Below are positions 12,456 through 25,202 of a stretch of 64,000 nt of DNA, one piece after another. The notes beneath the pieces are model-generated. The model ran no database searches, was not told where the DNA came from, and worked only from the letters and a program-made list of their open reading frames with translations. The stretch spans positions 26,474,902-26,538,901 of the forward strand of contig NC_079426.1 in the NCBI RefSeq assembly GCF_026213295.1. Reading direction: 5' to 3'. A program made the position numbers and the translations under genes. The stretch comes from Gadus chalcogrammus (taxonomy: Eukaryota; Chordata; Actinopteri; Gadiformes; Gadidae). How positions within the stretch are numbered: the stretch's first letter is position 1; every line of letters starts with the position of its first letter.

Positions 12456-12944
12456 TGGGAGCAGACATTATCACTTTGTCAAATTTAGTTTTGTGATATT
12501 TGTTATATATTTATTTTAATGATGACACAACTCCAGAATGGTATCATGAAGGTATCTCCACACGCTGTCACAAGAGTCATCTATCGAGAAATCAAGCTAG
12601 TGTTGGCAGCTTGTTTGAATCGACACACAAAAGGAGACGCAGGTGTTGCATTTAACCTAAATGGTTTTGGATTACAAGTTAAACCTAGCCTTATTCTCTT
12701 TTTCTATTCCAGACCAGCGTGTGTTGCCCTTATGACGCTGGTTGTCTACTCAATCCATTACTATAATGTTAACCTGCTGCGTATTGGTGTAAACATGCGT
12801 GATGGTGGGAGAGGACGTAGTTTCTCTGTTCAACAGTCTGCTGTCAGACCACACAATGAACTGGTGCATATGTACGCCTACTTATGGATATGAGAACAGT
12901 TTGCATCTCAAAGAAGTCAGAGTCAAACATGTACCATGATTTCC

Positions 12945-13066
<122 letters not shown>

Positions 13067-13469
13067 TAATGACACAAACATACACCTACACGCAAACATC
13101 AATCACCTTTTGTCACGTCTCACACAATGTTTTATTTAATCGCTTATAAACCTTCTCTTTCATAGTCAGTTTCTCTCTCTTTCCCTCCCTCTCTTCATGT
13201 CTTTCTCTCCCTCTCAGTAAAAGGCTTTCTAAGGCTCCTGGGAGATTCATAAGCAGACACTAGTGGGATAATGACTGGAGTTGAGGTTGGTTTTTGGCCA
13301 GCCGTAGACAACTGCGCACGTCAGAGTGTAACAACTTAATGTCCTCCTGAGATATGCTGGCACCTCCTGTTGTGCTGGGTGGCCTAAATGGGCTCGGTTA
13401 CAAGGATTATGGCCCAAGTAATGGTTGGTGCAGCAATATATAAGCACACAACCTCCAGACTGGTGCAAC

Positions 13470-13471
<2 letters not shown>

Positions 13472-13532
<61 letters not shown>
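13472..13532. repeat. (GA)n microsatellite
   Basis: About 60 bp of pure GA. Confidence 0.95.
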
Positions 13533-13533
<1 letters not shown>

Positions 13534-13961
13534 AGAGCGCATTACAGACAACAAATGTAAACTTTAAAAAGGGAACAAAAGAGGAAAGAAGAGATTTTGT
13601 GGAGGGAGAGAGCGAGTAGGCAGAGTGAAAGAGAGAAACAAAGAGTGAGTAGGTGGGGGAGATGGAGGCAGACTACGATAGAGGGTGATTAGGGCAGGAC
13701 TCGGTGCCACTGCCAGGCTGGATCTATAGAAGCAGGCTCTTAACATGATGTATGAGGCACTAACACGGATACTGGAACTGGAAACACACAAAGCACCCAC
13801 ACACACACACAGGCATAAAGAGCATGTTTTTACACTATTGATTCTGCTGTATTATTATATCAGATGGAGGTGTCTTTTTGAAGGCCCAATGTTGAAACAC
13901 TTAGGAGTTTATCTCTCTGCATATATCTGGATGGGTCCTCCAAAATTGCTGACACATAGAA

Positions 13962-14331
13962 CAACCCAGTCTCACGGAAATACGTGACACTGTCACGTCA
14001 TTTAATCTATTCATTCGTGATCTGGGACATGTAATTTAAAAAAAATTGTGCCAGAAAAGCACAAATTTCTAACAATATGACTTTTGGCCACCCGTTTCTA
14101 CTTTCACTTTTGATTCTGAGAAATTGTGACAATTCATGGATATATTTAATGCAGGTGCGCTGCTCTGTAGGCAAACCGCAACGGAAAAAAGTAGCTGCTT
14201 CATCTCTTCTTTTTAGAATGAGTTGGAAATTTGTGCTTTGGGACAAAAAAAAATGAAATTACGTGTCCCAGATAACAAATGAATAGATTAAATGACGTTA
14301 CAGTGTCACGTATTTCTGTGAGACTGGGTTG
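13962..14331. mobile_element. Palindromic MITE with ~125-bp inverted arms
   Basis: It starts CAACCCAGTCTCACGGAAAT and ends with the inverse ATTTCTGTGAGACTGGGTTG. Inverted homology continues through the GTGACACTGTCACGTCATTT block for about 125 bp. No target duplication is obvious. The termini resemble those of the repeat at 58727-59299 (CAACCTGGTCTCACAGGAAT type), so the two may belong to one superfamily. Confidence 0.75.
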
Positions 14332-14419
14332 CATATAATAGCACACAGTAGAAATGTAGTTTATATACTGCGCAGTTTACTTAAGCACAGAGGTTGCTAA
14401 ACATCTTCACATACACACT

Positions 14420-14608
14420 GCAAAAAGCAACCACGGACGCCTAACTCAAAATCCGTGGAATCCTCACGGAAACATGCCAATTCCCACGGATTTTGCTCCA
14501 ATGCAAGTTGATGACACTCATATTCCGTGGCGCACACACAGATCCCCGTTTCAATGAACGAGTCGACCATGGGCGCTTGACACAAAATCCATGGTGGCCT
14601 CACGGAAT
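14420..14608. repeat. Fragment of the 'CGTGG' MITE family
   Basis: It contains the family markers CTCAAAATCCGTGG, TTGCTCCAATGCAAGTT and ATTCCGTGGCGCACACACAG, also seen at 23240-23560 and 58727-59299. It is an incomplete copy. Confidence 0.6.
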
Positions 14609-14663
14609 CTATAATGTGAATTTATATACATATTTGCATAGGCCTATATATTTATTTGTTTTG

Positions 14664-14795
14664 TTGCTTCAAGGAGGTCTGGTAGTCTCCGTATATAAAT
14701 AAATAAATATAAATAAATAGGTATGTAACCTATAAACCTATATATATTTATTTATTATATGTGGAGACCACCGGACCTCCTCGAAGCAACGAAAG
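14664..14795. repeat. Inverted repeat with A/T-rich loop
   Basis: GCTTCAAGGAGGTCTGGTAG at the left is mirrored by CCGGACCTCCTCGAAGC at the right, around a loop of TAAATA-type repeats. Confidence 0.6.
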
Positions 14796-16125
14796 TGGTT
14801 TATTAAATTCAAGAAGGGTCGGCGAGAATTAGGATATAGTGCCGTACCGTCAATATGAATTTCATTTCCAAGCGGCTGGGCAATGGTCAGATACAGATCT
14901 CGTTATAACAATAATTTATATCGATGTCACGAGAGAGGATGTAATGATAACGGCAAGAAAAATAAAGGCTACATGGTTTTAATAATTTAAATATAATTAA
15001 CTTACAAAGCGAGACAATCTAGTTTTGGGCCAGCAGAGGCTGCATTTTAACCGAATTCGGCCTATAACCTAATACATTTAATAGTCTAACTCTATATGTG
15101 AAATGTATGATATGCTGTAAGCCTACGTGTAGGCTAGTTTTTAAAATTATAAATATTTAATTATTGTCATACCTGAACATCATTCCCCATAGAAAAAGTA
15201 CACTGTGTTACTTGGTGTTACAACCCTCTTCGTTGATTGGATTGGTGTAAGTGGATTTTCAATGGTCAGATACAGATCTTGTTATAATGATAATAGCTAC
15301 ATGGTCTACTACTAATTAATTCAATATTAAAGCAATGCATTTCAATTGGGAGAATATTTTCGACTTCAGAAGGGGGAGCGGGCTGCGCAGGATTCGTCAA
15401 AACAACAATCCTATGGTGGTTGCCATCGACCGCCCCCTCCACCCACCCAACTCCCCCCCTCCCCTTTCCCACAGTTGTCGTATACATCCATGTGCACTTC
15501 TTTACGACCTATGGACATTATTTAATTTTCTGTAACATCCACGCATATATCCTGCATTTAATACATGTTCATGTTATATGCAGAATATTCTGAACAAAGC
15601 CCCGAACATATTGATTGCTTTGATGAGGAACATTAATGTACACAATGTATGCATCGTTCACTTTGCAAACAAATTCATGAGTTCAAACATCTCTGCTCCA
15701 AACCACGTTAATGACGTTATGGGCGTTGCCGTCAATGGTGTTGTAAACTAGGGTCCGCTAGCTAGGAAATAGAAGGACACCTTGGAATATCTTTCCATTT
15801 TACGCAGTTTGGACTTGTAATTTTAAACTGCGTAAAATAAGTTATTTTTGTATTGAACTTGACTCGTTTTTTTTTAAAATTGCTGTCTGGTGTCTCGTTA
15901 TGTCACTCTGAGAGATGCGCATGGACCGATTTTGTAGTGACACAGCCTAGGCCTATAACCTATTAGTGAAAGCAAAACACCAAGATCATTGATTTAACGA
16001 GGCAGGGTTATTTGAAACAATTAATTAAGTTATCATGTGTGAGAGGTCATTCCTCCTCCTGAGTGTGCTTCCTATTTATGTCTAATGTACGTACCCCAAC
16101 TGTCCACACAACCCGGTATCACACG

Positions 16126-16245
16126 ATTTCGTGCTCATGCGCACAAACGTTAATCTATTGAATCGTGACCCAGAGCACGATTGTCCGACTTTTTCCGTGC
16201 TAAACAGAACGAAATGTTAACCAATGCATTCTGAATGGGAGCGTT
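16126..16245. repeat. Dispersed repeat copy 1 (second copy at 23068-23180)
   Basis: It contains AATCTATTGAATCGTG, CAGAGCACGATTG and ATGGGAGCGTTTCTC, which recur with substitutions at 23068-23180. Unidentified MITE-like family. Confidence 0.6.
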
Positions 16246-16304
16246 TCTCTGATGTTTCCGTGCTACACAGAACAAAATGTAAACCATACCTGACAAAACG
16301 AAAC

Positions 16305-16308
16305 GAGA

Positions 16309-16399
<91 letters not shown>
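16305..16399. repeat. (GA)n microsatellite
   Basis: About 95 bp of GA with one CAGA interruption. Confidence 0.95.
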
Positions 16400-16400
<1 letters not shown>

Positions 16401-16577
16401 AACCCAGTCGCCAAGAAAAACGTCCACTGTGTACGTTTCCATGAACACTGGATACGTAGCATTTCAACGTAAAAAATAGCGTGTTATACCTACAGTATCC
16501 ACGTGTGCCGCTGTGGAGGCAGGTTTCGGGGTTTGGGTTTCACGGGTTTCGCGGCAAATTGTGGACACGATTGTTTA

Positions 16578-16790
16578 GGGGGGGGGGGGGGGAGACTGTT
16601 TTTGACCGGGGAGGGGGGGGGGGGGGGGGGGAGAGACACGTTTGTTGAGGGGGGGGGGGGGGGACGACACACGATTGTAGGGGGGGGGGGGGGGGGGGGG
16701 GACACGTTAGTTGAGGGGGGGGAGACACGTTTGTAGGGGGGGGGCACGTTTGTTGAGGGGGGGGAGACACGTTTGTAGGGGGGGGGCACG
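16578..16790 (+). repeat. G-run minisatellite with strong G-quadruplex potential
   Basis: Runs of 8 to 23 G are separated by short spacers of the type AGACACGTTTGTTGA. The plus strand could fold into many G-quadruplexes. The Pro-rich minus-strand frames over it are low-complexity artefacts. Confidence 0.85.
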
Positions 16791-17046
16791 CTCGACAACG
16801 AGAGTTGGTTTTTATTGAACGAGACTTCAACACGGAACAGCTGCACGAAACGATGGTCACGTCACTCTCGGTGACGGTGTCGACAATAATGAACACACGA
16901 ACAATGTTAATAGAACAACACACAACCACATAACATCCCGAACCCATTAACCCCACTTAATCCTAACAACAAAACAAGTTAACAAAAGCCCCATTTGTCA
17001 ACTGAGAACCCCAATTCCCAGAATCCCCCGCGGCTCCGGAACACGG

Positions 17047-17335
17047 CGTAGCTTATATCAATCTTTATTATCTGAATGGGAAATGCAATATTTTAGGACA
17101 GATACACCATTAAACGCGTTTCTAATGACATTTCTAGCGAGAAATGTACATTTTCCTTACATAATCTTCAGTCAGTGAATGTGTATGATCTTTATTAATC
17201 TTTATTATCTGTATGGGAAATGCAATATTTTAGGACCGATTCACCGTTAAACGTGTTTCTAATAACATTTCTAGCGAGAAATATACTTTTTACTTGCATA
17301 ATCTTCAGTCAGTGATTGTGTCTGATCTTTAGTTT
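17047..17335. repeat. Two tandem copies of a ~140-bp unit
   Basis: The unit from TATCAATCTTTATTATCTG through ATCTTCAGTCAGTGAATGTG repeats once with about 90 percent identity. Confidence 0.75.
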
Positions 17336-17789
17336 TATAGTTATATAGTTATAGACTTTTTTTTTTGTTGTGCTTTCAGGAAATAAAAAAATCCTCATAA
17401 TAAGTAGATTGTCATTATTAGAACACGGGCTGTGGTGGGACAAGTTATTTTGTTGAACAGTTTACTCAAAGGGTTGTACTTCAGTGAACAATGCAGACGA
17501 TTATGCATTGTTGGAAACCAATGGAAACAAAGGTGTTTATATGGTTGCAACCAAGCAAGCTAGAAACATACAGGGCTCACAAAAAAACGATCGAGAAAAC
17601 AATTTTTACAGGGCTCACAACAAAATGGTTGAGCAAACACATTTGTACAGAGACTATCAACATCAAGAATACCACGAGGACAAAGTTCACCCAAGGGTAC
17701 TTTCAATTTCAAAAGCAACACGGCCAAGTCGGAGTCTGATTTGAAGTCTTCTTTTTCTTTCAGTTCACGCTATTCCTGAAAAGCTTGCC

Positions 17790-18500
17790 CAACGTTTACT
17801 CGTGTCTGGCCTCTCTGTCGGTCAGTCTCCCTTTTCTCTTCTTCTGTTCCTCCGACATTGGGTTTCTCTGTCTCTTTTTAGTCGGCTGATCTATGATGAA
17901 TGTAACAATCCCTTAGTTACTTTAGACCCGAGACTCCCGCGAGAGTGGGCGGCGGGTCGCCGGCAGAAACATATTCATTTTCTCCGCCAAGATGCGCAAG
18001 GGGGAGTTGAAACAACGAACAATCGAACAAAAATGTATAATGGAACCATCGCAATGACTCCTAGCCTGTTATATTAAGGTAAATCAAGCCAAAAAAGTTG
18101 CATAGTTCCCCTTTCACTAGTGTCTGATCTCTTTTCTGGTCCATTCTTCTTTTGTTCCACCGACAGTCGCCTCTTGGGTCCCTTATCAGTCGATTGATCC
18201 ATGATGAATGCAACAATTGCCTCGCAACTGGCTGTTTATATCTAGCCGGTCCCATGTTTGGGTGTGTGTCTGTGCCGTAAAGCATTTTCGAAACTACAAT
18301 CTGACTACATTTTCGAGGATACTTCCGCTGCGTCACATCCGGATTGGCTCGGTCCGAACAGATCAAGTTGCATATGCGCTTTTTCACTGGAGAGGCGACA
18401 TGGGTAAATGAAACACCCACCAATCGACCCAGAAATGGATGCAGAACCATCAGCATAACTCTCAACCTGCATACTTAATGTAATTTTGGCTAAAAAAGTT
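17790..18500. repeat. Pair of related repeats ending in a TTGCATAGT motif
   Basis: Two diverged blocks (about 17810-18110 and 18120-18515) share TCGGCTGATCTATGATGAATG / TCGATTGATCCATGATGAATG and the closing AAAAAAGTTGCATAGT. They look like two copies of an unnamed short element. No coding content. Confidence 0.4.
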
Positions 18501-18513
18501 GCATAGTGGGCCT

Positions 18514-20311
18514 TTAAAAAGTGCAGGAGAAACATTTTTCTCCAATATCTTTAAAACCAATACTAATAATGCAAAAACCCTATTTGCAACTGTTGACAGA
18601 CTGACCAACCCCCCAACACAAATTCCATCTGATCTCCATTCCACGCAGAAATGCAATGAGTTTGCAGCTTTTTATACTTAAATTTGAAGGCATCAGACGC
18701 GCCATCAGTATCTCCACTTCAAACAAAAATGTTGGACTACCACCACCCTGTTCAGGCAAAAGTAACGTGGCAGGGATGGCATGCTTTAATGTTAAGGACT
18801 CTGAAACTCTTGTGGAAACTGTGACACAACTAAAGCCATCCACCTGTTGCCTTGATTCTTTACCTACCAACCTCTTAAAGAATGTTTTCGACTGCCTAGC
18901 AGTAGACATATTGCAGATAGTTAACGCTCTCCAGTCAGGCAACTTCCCAAAAGCCTTGAAAACTGCAGTTATTAAACCCCTTTTAAAAAAGCGGAGCCTA
19001 GATACCTCTATTATTAACAACTACAGACCAATATCAAATCTACCCTTCATAGGTAAAATCATTGAGAAAGTTGTCCTCCAGCAACTTAATCACTTCCTGG
19101 CATCAACTGGTTGTTATGACACCTTCCAATCAGGATTTCAACCCCTGCACAGCACTGAGACCGCCCTCATTAAGGTTGTAAACAACATTTGTCTTAACAC
19201 AGACTCTGGCAAAACCTCAATCTAATGCTACTAGACCTCAGTGCTGCATTCGACAGTGTAGACCATACAATACTGTTGGACAGGTTAGAAAACTGGCTGG
19301 GGCTTTCAGGCACAGTCTTAAATTGGTTCAGATCCTACCTACAAAATAGGAACTACTTTGTTTCCATTGGCGACTTTGTATCAGAATCAACCAACGTGAT
19401 GTGTGGAGTCCCACAAGGTTCGATCTTAGGACCCTCTTCATTCAACATCTACATACTCCCACTTGGGCGAAACATGCAAGATAACAATATTGACCATCAT
19501 TGCTATGCTGATGAAACGCAAATCTATGTATCGCTATCACCAAATGACTATCGGCCCATGGATCTGCTGTGCCAGTGCATTGAGCAAGTGAAAGACTGGA
19601 TGTGCCGAAACTTCAGCTAAATGAGGATAAAAAAGAGATAATTGTATTTGGTGCTAAAACGGAGAGGCTTAAAGTGACCCAACACCTTCACTCTCTGTCC
19701 CTGAAAACCTCACTCAAAGCCAGAAATCAAGGGGTTATCATGGATTCTGCTTTACATTTCGACAGTCACATCAAATCAGTTACAAAATCTGCCTTAAAAA
19801 TGTAGCAAGACTTAGAGGGCTCATGTCCACTGAAGACTTACAAAAACTTGTACATGCCTTTATCAATAGTAAGCTTGATTACTGCAATGGTCTCCTTACA
19901 GGTCTCCCAAAACAAACTTTGAGGAAGCTTCAGCTTGTTCAGAATGCTACTGCTAGAGTTTTAACAAAGACCAAAAAATTAGAACATATTACACCAATTC
20001 TTAAATCGTTACATTGGCTTCCTGTAGGTCAGATAATTTATTTTAAAATCATGTTGCTAACCTATAAATCCCTACATGGTTTAGGCCCAAAATATTTATT
20101 TCCACTACATAAGCCTTCTAAAACACTAAGATCTTCTGAGACCAATCTGTTAATTATCCCCAGAGTAAACACGAAACATGGGAAAGCAGGATTTAGTTAC
20201 TATGCAACAAATAGCTGGAATAAACTCCCTGAGGATTTAAGACTTGCCCCAACTCCGAGCACCTTTAAAACAAGATTGAAGACTTTTATGTTTGCTTTAG
20301 CTTTCTGCTAA
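18514..20311 (+). pseudogene. LINE reverse transcriptase, broken (copy A)
   Basis: Four plus-strand frames in sequence (18656-19225, 19225-19620, 19602-19805, 19823-20311) cover RT palm and thumb and the C-terminal region. Signatures include [26 protein letters not shown] and GVPQGSILGP. The catalytic YADD box is changed to Tyr-Ala-Asp-Glu, and frame breaks fall near 19225, 19620 and 19805. The protein primes reverse transcription of the LINE RNA at a nicked target; this copy cannot do so. Matching segments exist in copy B. Confidence 0.85.
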
Positions 20312-21117
20312 ATCTTAAATACATTGCAACTTTGCCTTTATTTGACGAAAATGCCTTTTTAACTCTCCCTTTATTTTCTATTTTTACCAGAAAGATACTG
20401 TACATGATCTGATACCAGAGAGAAAGGATAAGGGTTTGAGTCCCAAGTTCTGTCTGGGTTAGAGTCCTAGAATCTGCGTTGGAGTACCAGAGAAAGGACC
20501 AAGTTCCTTTAGGTCGGGTTGGAGTCCCGACGTGGGTTCCAGAGAGACTGTTAATCTGATCTTAAATACATTGCACTTTCTATTTTATTTACTAAAATGC
20601 CTTTTAAACTTTCCCTTTATTTTCTATTTTTACCAGAAAGATACATGATCTGATACCAGAGAGAAAGGATAAGGGTTTGAGACCCAATTTCTGTCTGGGT
20701 TAGAGTCCTAGAATCTGGGTTGGAGTCCCAGAGAAAGGACCATGTTCCTTAGGTTGGGTTGGAGTCCCAGAGAAAGACCTGAGTTCTGTCTGGGTTAGAG
20801 TTCCGACGTCTGTCTGGGTTGGAGTCGCAGAATAAGGCCTTTGGTTCGTGGTTAGAGTTACTAGAATCCGGGTTGGAGTCCCAGAGAAAGTACCAAGTTC
20901 CTTTAGGTCGGGTAGGAGTCCCGGCGCTGGTACCAGAGAGACTGTTGATCTGATCTTAAATACATTGCACTTTCTATTTTTCTCATTTCTTTGCATATGT
21001 TTTCTTTTACTTATCTATTAATTTATTTTATTGCATGACAATGTTTATATGTGAAGCACTTTGAGTCTGCCTTGTGTATGAAAAGTGCTATATAAATAAA
21101 GTTGCCTTGCCTTAATT
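18514..21117 (+). mobile_element. CR1/L2-group LINE copy A, 5' truncated
   Basis: This is a plus-strand LINE fragment running from the region before the reverse transcriptase to the 3' end. Its 3' UTR (20312-21117) has tandem GGGTTGGAGTCCCAGAGAAAGG-like units and ends in GCACTTTGAGTCTGCCTTG and TATATAAATAAAG. Copy B at 29359-34000 is the same family on the other strand. The endonuclease domain is missing, so the copy arrived 5' truncated. Confidence 0.85.
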
Positions 21118-21311
21118 TTTTTTAAATGGTGAGCATGTTTACATTGTTTACTCCATTTAGACTTTTGAAATCTGTACAAATCCCTTCACTTGATTTAAGC
21201 CATTTAAAGTTTATTTACCTCTTAATCTATGTGTTTTTATTAAAACATACTTTAAACCTCACTTTGTACTACAGTACTCAGCACATTTTCTGCAGGAAAT
21301 GCATTTTCTAG

Positions 21312-21415
21312 TTACAATTACCATTCGTAGTGTTGATCAGCAGAGAAATAGTCCGCCAAAGATGTTGACGTCGCTTTGCAACCGGACACGCAGGGTTTGA
21401 TAAGTTACCGGACTA
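21312..21415. repeat. Dispersed repeat copy 2 (see 1884-1999)
   Basis: Same family as 1884-1999, in the same orientation. Confidence 0.65.
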
Positions 21416-21787
21416 ATTGCAGAGTGTTAAGATCAACGTGAATCAGGCTAAAAATCCCCTTTCCTTTACAGCAGTCAAGTTCGGTGTGCATTAAAGTACA
21501 GACAGACCAATTGCGAACTGCTGCAGCTGCCATCTCTCTAAGTTAAAAAGTAGCCACACCCACCCCAAACCAATCGGAATAAGTGTATGCATGTCGATTC
21601 TAGCGGACTACACCACCTCTTCTATTCTGCATGGAATTGTATTCCGATCAGAGAATTGTATTCCGATTGAGGCGTATATATGATAATTTTTTATTCTTAT
21701 TGAACTGTTCTTCCACTTCTAATCCGATCAGAAGTGTCCATGTAAACGCGGCTGATCTCCATCAGCCTGGTGTAATACAAAGAATTG

Positions 21788-21846
21788 TGTGTGTGTGTAT
21801 TGAGGTGTGTGTGTGTGTGTCAGTCTGTAGGTATGTTGATGTATAG

Positions 21847-21892
<46 letters not shown>

Positions 21893-22060
21893 GTGTGGGT
21901 GTAGGTGTGTTGGTGTGTTTGTATGTGTTTACATAGGTTTGTAGGTGTGTGTGTGTGTGTGTGTGTGCGTGTGTGTGTGTGTGTGTTGGTGTTTGTGGAT
22001 GTGTGTGTGTTGGTGTGTGTGTTTACGTAGGTGTGTAGGTGTGTATGCGTAGGTGTGTAT
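21788..22060. repeat. Complex (GT)n microsatellite
   Basis: Degenerate GT repeat with TAGGTGTG interruptions over about 270 bp. Confidence 0.9.
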
Positions 22061-22977
22061 GGATTTGTGGTACATCCAGTGCAGGATATTGTGAAGACCG
22101 TCCACAGAGTGCTATCAATGTCGTCTTGATGCTCCCCTTTGAAGGAGCTCATCATCTTTTCAAAGCTCTCCCTGACCTTTTAAGATTGCCATTATATTTT
22201 TCTTTCTCACAGGCACACAAACACACAAACCCACGCACACACTAATCAGACTTAATGAAGGTCATTTGCTGACGACCAGTCATCTTTCTTTAAAATAGTT
22301 TTTCCCTGTCTGTCTCCACTTCTCCCTTGTAACCTCTTCATGTTCCATTTGCCTTTCTTCAGTCCTACTGTCATTTTCTCTACCCCTCTCTCTCTCTCTC
22401 TCGCTCTATAATTACCCTTTTTCCTCTAGTCTTCCTGCATTGCCCCTCTCTTCTTCTCCTTCCTCGTATGGCTTGCACTCCTGTCACTCAGGGACTACTC
22501 AATCACTGTGCTTGTTTCCAGTAACACGAAAATCCAATTTCTCACTCTTCTTATTGACAGCCTGTCATGTATCCCTTCCCTCCACACACACACACAAACA
22601 TTCAAAATCTAAAATGTAGTGCTTGGCTAGTCCAAGTCCAATGAATTAGGCATAAGTGTAACACATCATAACACTTATGATGTGTGCCGGCCATTACAAT
22701 GGGCAATGGCAAGCACATTTACCCAGAAACTTTATCATACACATATGATCAAAATATGTAAAATTATACGTTACGTGTAAAAAATGAACTGCATGACAAT
22801 AAGACAAACACTATAGGCCTATTGGCTGCCATGCATACACACATAAAAGGTCAAATGACTCTGAAATAACTACAGGGTGTCATGATTAATATCATGATAT
22901 TAATTATAAGCCACTGTAAGCATCAAAAATGAAGGGGGGTCAGGGGGTACTCCCATGGAATACTCTTTAGGGACATT

Positions 22978-23002
22978 TTTTTTTTTTTTTTTTTTTTTTA
23001 TT
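22978..23002. repeat. Poly(T) tract
   Basis: Run of more than 20 T residues. Confidence 0.9.
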
Positions 23003-23870
23003 GTGAATTGATTTTCCCGTTTTTACAGCAGACCTTAAAACCTCCTTAAAAGCATTTTGTTCTCATGCTCACGAAAAGTAATCTATTGAATCGTGGCCCA
23101 GAGCACAATTGCCCGACTTTATTCGTATTGCACAAAACATAATGTAAACCCATGCATTTTGGATGGGAGCATTTCTCGGAATATACACAGATATGTATAT
23201 ATAATATATATATATATATGTGTATATATGTATGGTCATTTCACGGATCCCTGTGAGAACAGGTTTAGTTGGTCATTGAAACGGGGATCTGTGTGTATGT
23301 GTGCCACCGAATATAACATACATTAACTGACATTGGAGCAAATTCCTTGGGCATATCACAGACAATTCATGTGATTCCATGAGGCCACCACGTATTTTGA
23401 GTTAAGCACCCGTGGTGGACTTTGAGACGGGGATCTGTGTGTTTGTCACTGAATATGAGTGTCACCAACTTGTATTGGAGCAAATTCCGTGGGCATATCA
23501 CAGAAATTGGCGTGTTTCCGTGAGGATTCCACAGATTTTGAGTTAAGCGTCCGTGGTCATTTGAATGAATGATCTTTATTGTCAAAGTACAGGTACAAGT
23601 ACAGGTAAATCGAAATTTGGGAGAGCTCCCCCCTGGTGCTTAATGAAAAAGAGGACAAGGAACATACATAAACAATATATACAGTATGATAAATAAAATA
23701 AAAAATAAATAAAACACTTGATATATATCTTACTAAAACTAACACATCTAATATAAATCTAACTAGAAAATAAATAAATAAATAAATATTTAATATAATA
23801 TTATAAATGAATAGATAAATAAATAGATTGTTCGAATGGAATTGCACAGTTCCCCAGTAGCTGCCACATG

Positions 23871-25202
23871 TTATGTGTGTGTGCGTGATAGTACAAGGTC
23901 AGCTGTGGCAACGTTCAACGCCTGTATGGCCCTGGGGTAGAAACTAGATACAAGTCTGTTTGTCCGTGCAGCCATAGTCCTGAACCGCTTTCCTGAGCGC
24001 AGCAGCACAAAGTGTTCGTTACCCGGGTGGGTTGGATCCTTGGAGATCTTGGTAGCCTTCTTGAGGCAGCGGGTGTTGTACAGTTCCTCCAGAGAGGGGA
24101 GAGGGCAGCCGATGATCTTCTGGGCCGAGTTAACGACCCGCTGTAGTGCCTTCCTCTCTGCAGCTGTGCAACTGGAGAACCACACGCAGATACAGTATGT
24201 GATGATGCTCTCAACTGAACAGCGGTAGAAGGTCACGAGCAACTCCTCCCTAAGGTGGTAGTTCCTGAGGACTCTCAGGAAATAGAGTCGCTGTTGTGCC
24301 TTCTTAATGATGGCTGTGGTGTTGGTCCTCCAGGACAGGTCCTCCTGGATGTGCACCCCCAGGAAGCAGAAGGCTGCGACCCTCTCCACGCAGCCACCGT
24401 CGATGAGCAGGGGCTGGATCGCAGTCTTCTTCCTCCTGAAGTCGATGATGACCTCCCGGGTTTTGAGCTGGTTCAGCAGCAGGTTATTAGCCTTGCACTG
24501 CTTGCTCAGCTGCTCCACCTCGTCCCGGAATGCAGTCTCATCTCCCCCCAAGATGCGGCCCACCACGATGGTGTCGTCCGCATACTTTATGATGTCATTG
24601 CTGGGGTGAACGGGGATAAAGTCGTGAGTATAGAGGGAGTAGAGCAGGGGGCTCAACACGCAGCCCTGAGGGGACCCAGTGCTGACTCTGAGGGCTGTGG
24701 AGGTGTTGGAGCCTACCCGCACCCTCTGGGGGCGGTCAGACAGGAAGTCCTTTCTCCAGGTGCAGGTGTTGAGTGGTAGCCCCAGGTTTGTCAGTTTAAA
24801 CACCAGCCTGTCCGGAAGTATGGTGTTGAACGCCGAGCTGAAGTCCACAAAGAGCATTCTGATGTAGCTACTCCTCTCCTCCAGGTGGGACAGGGTGGAG
24901 TGGAGAGCCGTCGCGATGGCGTCTCCTGTGGACCTGTTGGCTCGGTAGGCAAACTGGTGTGGGTCTAGTCTGGGCGGCATGGATGAGATGATGTGACTAC
25001 GGACTAGCTTCTCAAAGCACTTCATGGTGATGGGTGTGAGTGCCACCGGGCGGTAGTCGTTGAGGCAGCTCACAGTGCTTTTCTTTGGGACCGGGATGAT
25101 TGTAGAGGTTTTCAGGCAGGGTGGGACGATGGCCTGGGACAAGGACCGATTAAAGATCTTGGTGAGGACCCCGGTCAGCTGGTCAGCACAGTCCCTCAGC
25201 AC
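23871..25202 (-). pseudogene. LINE reverse transcriptase (443 residues)
   Basis: Reverse transcriptase domain of the LINE. It shows [40 protein letters not shown] and the catalytic YADD box, followed by the thumb and the C-terminal FLGVHI and RLYFLR motifs. The catalytic aspartates are intact. The frame overlaps the endonuclease frame by 7 bp only because of the frameshift; normally both belong to one ORF2. Long plus-strand frames here are shadows. Confidence 0.9.

Noticed and set aside
12193..12474. Minus-strand His/Pro/Ser-rich 93-residue frame
   Set aside because: Translation of a GATG simple repeat.
16490..16956. Pro-rich minus-strand and Gly-rich plus-strand frames
   Set aside because: Translations of the G-run minisatellite; low complexity and no conserved features.
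17484..17744. 86-residue and 82-residue overlapping plus frames as a small gene
   Set aside because: Two frames open over the same A-rich, internally duplicated sequence; no family features, splice or promoter context.
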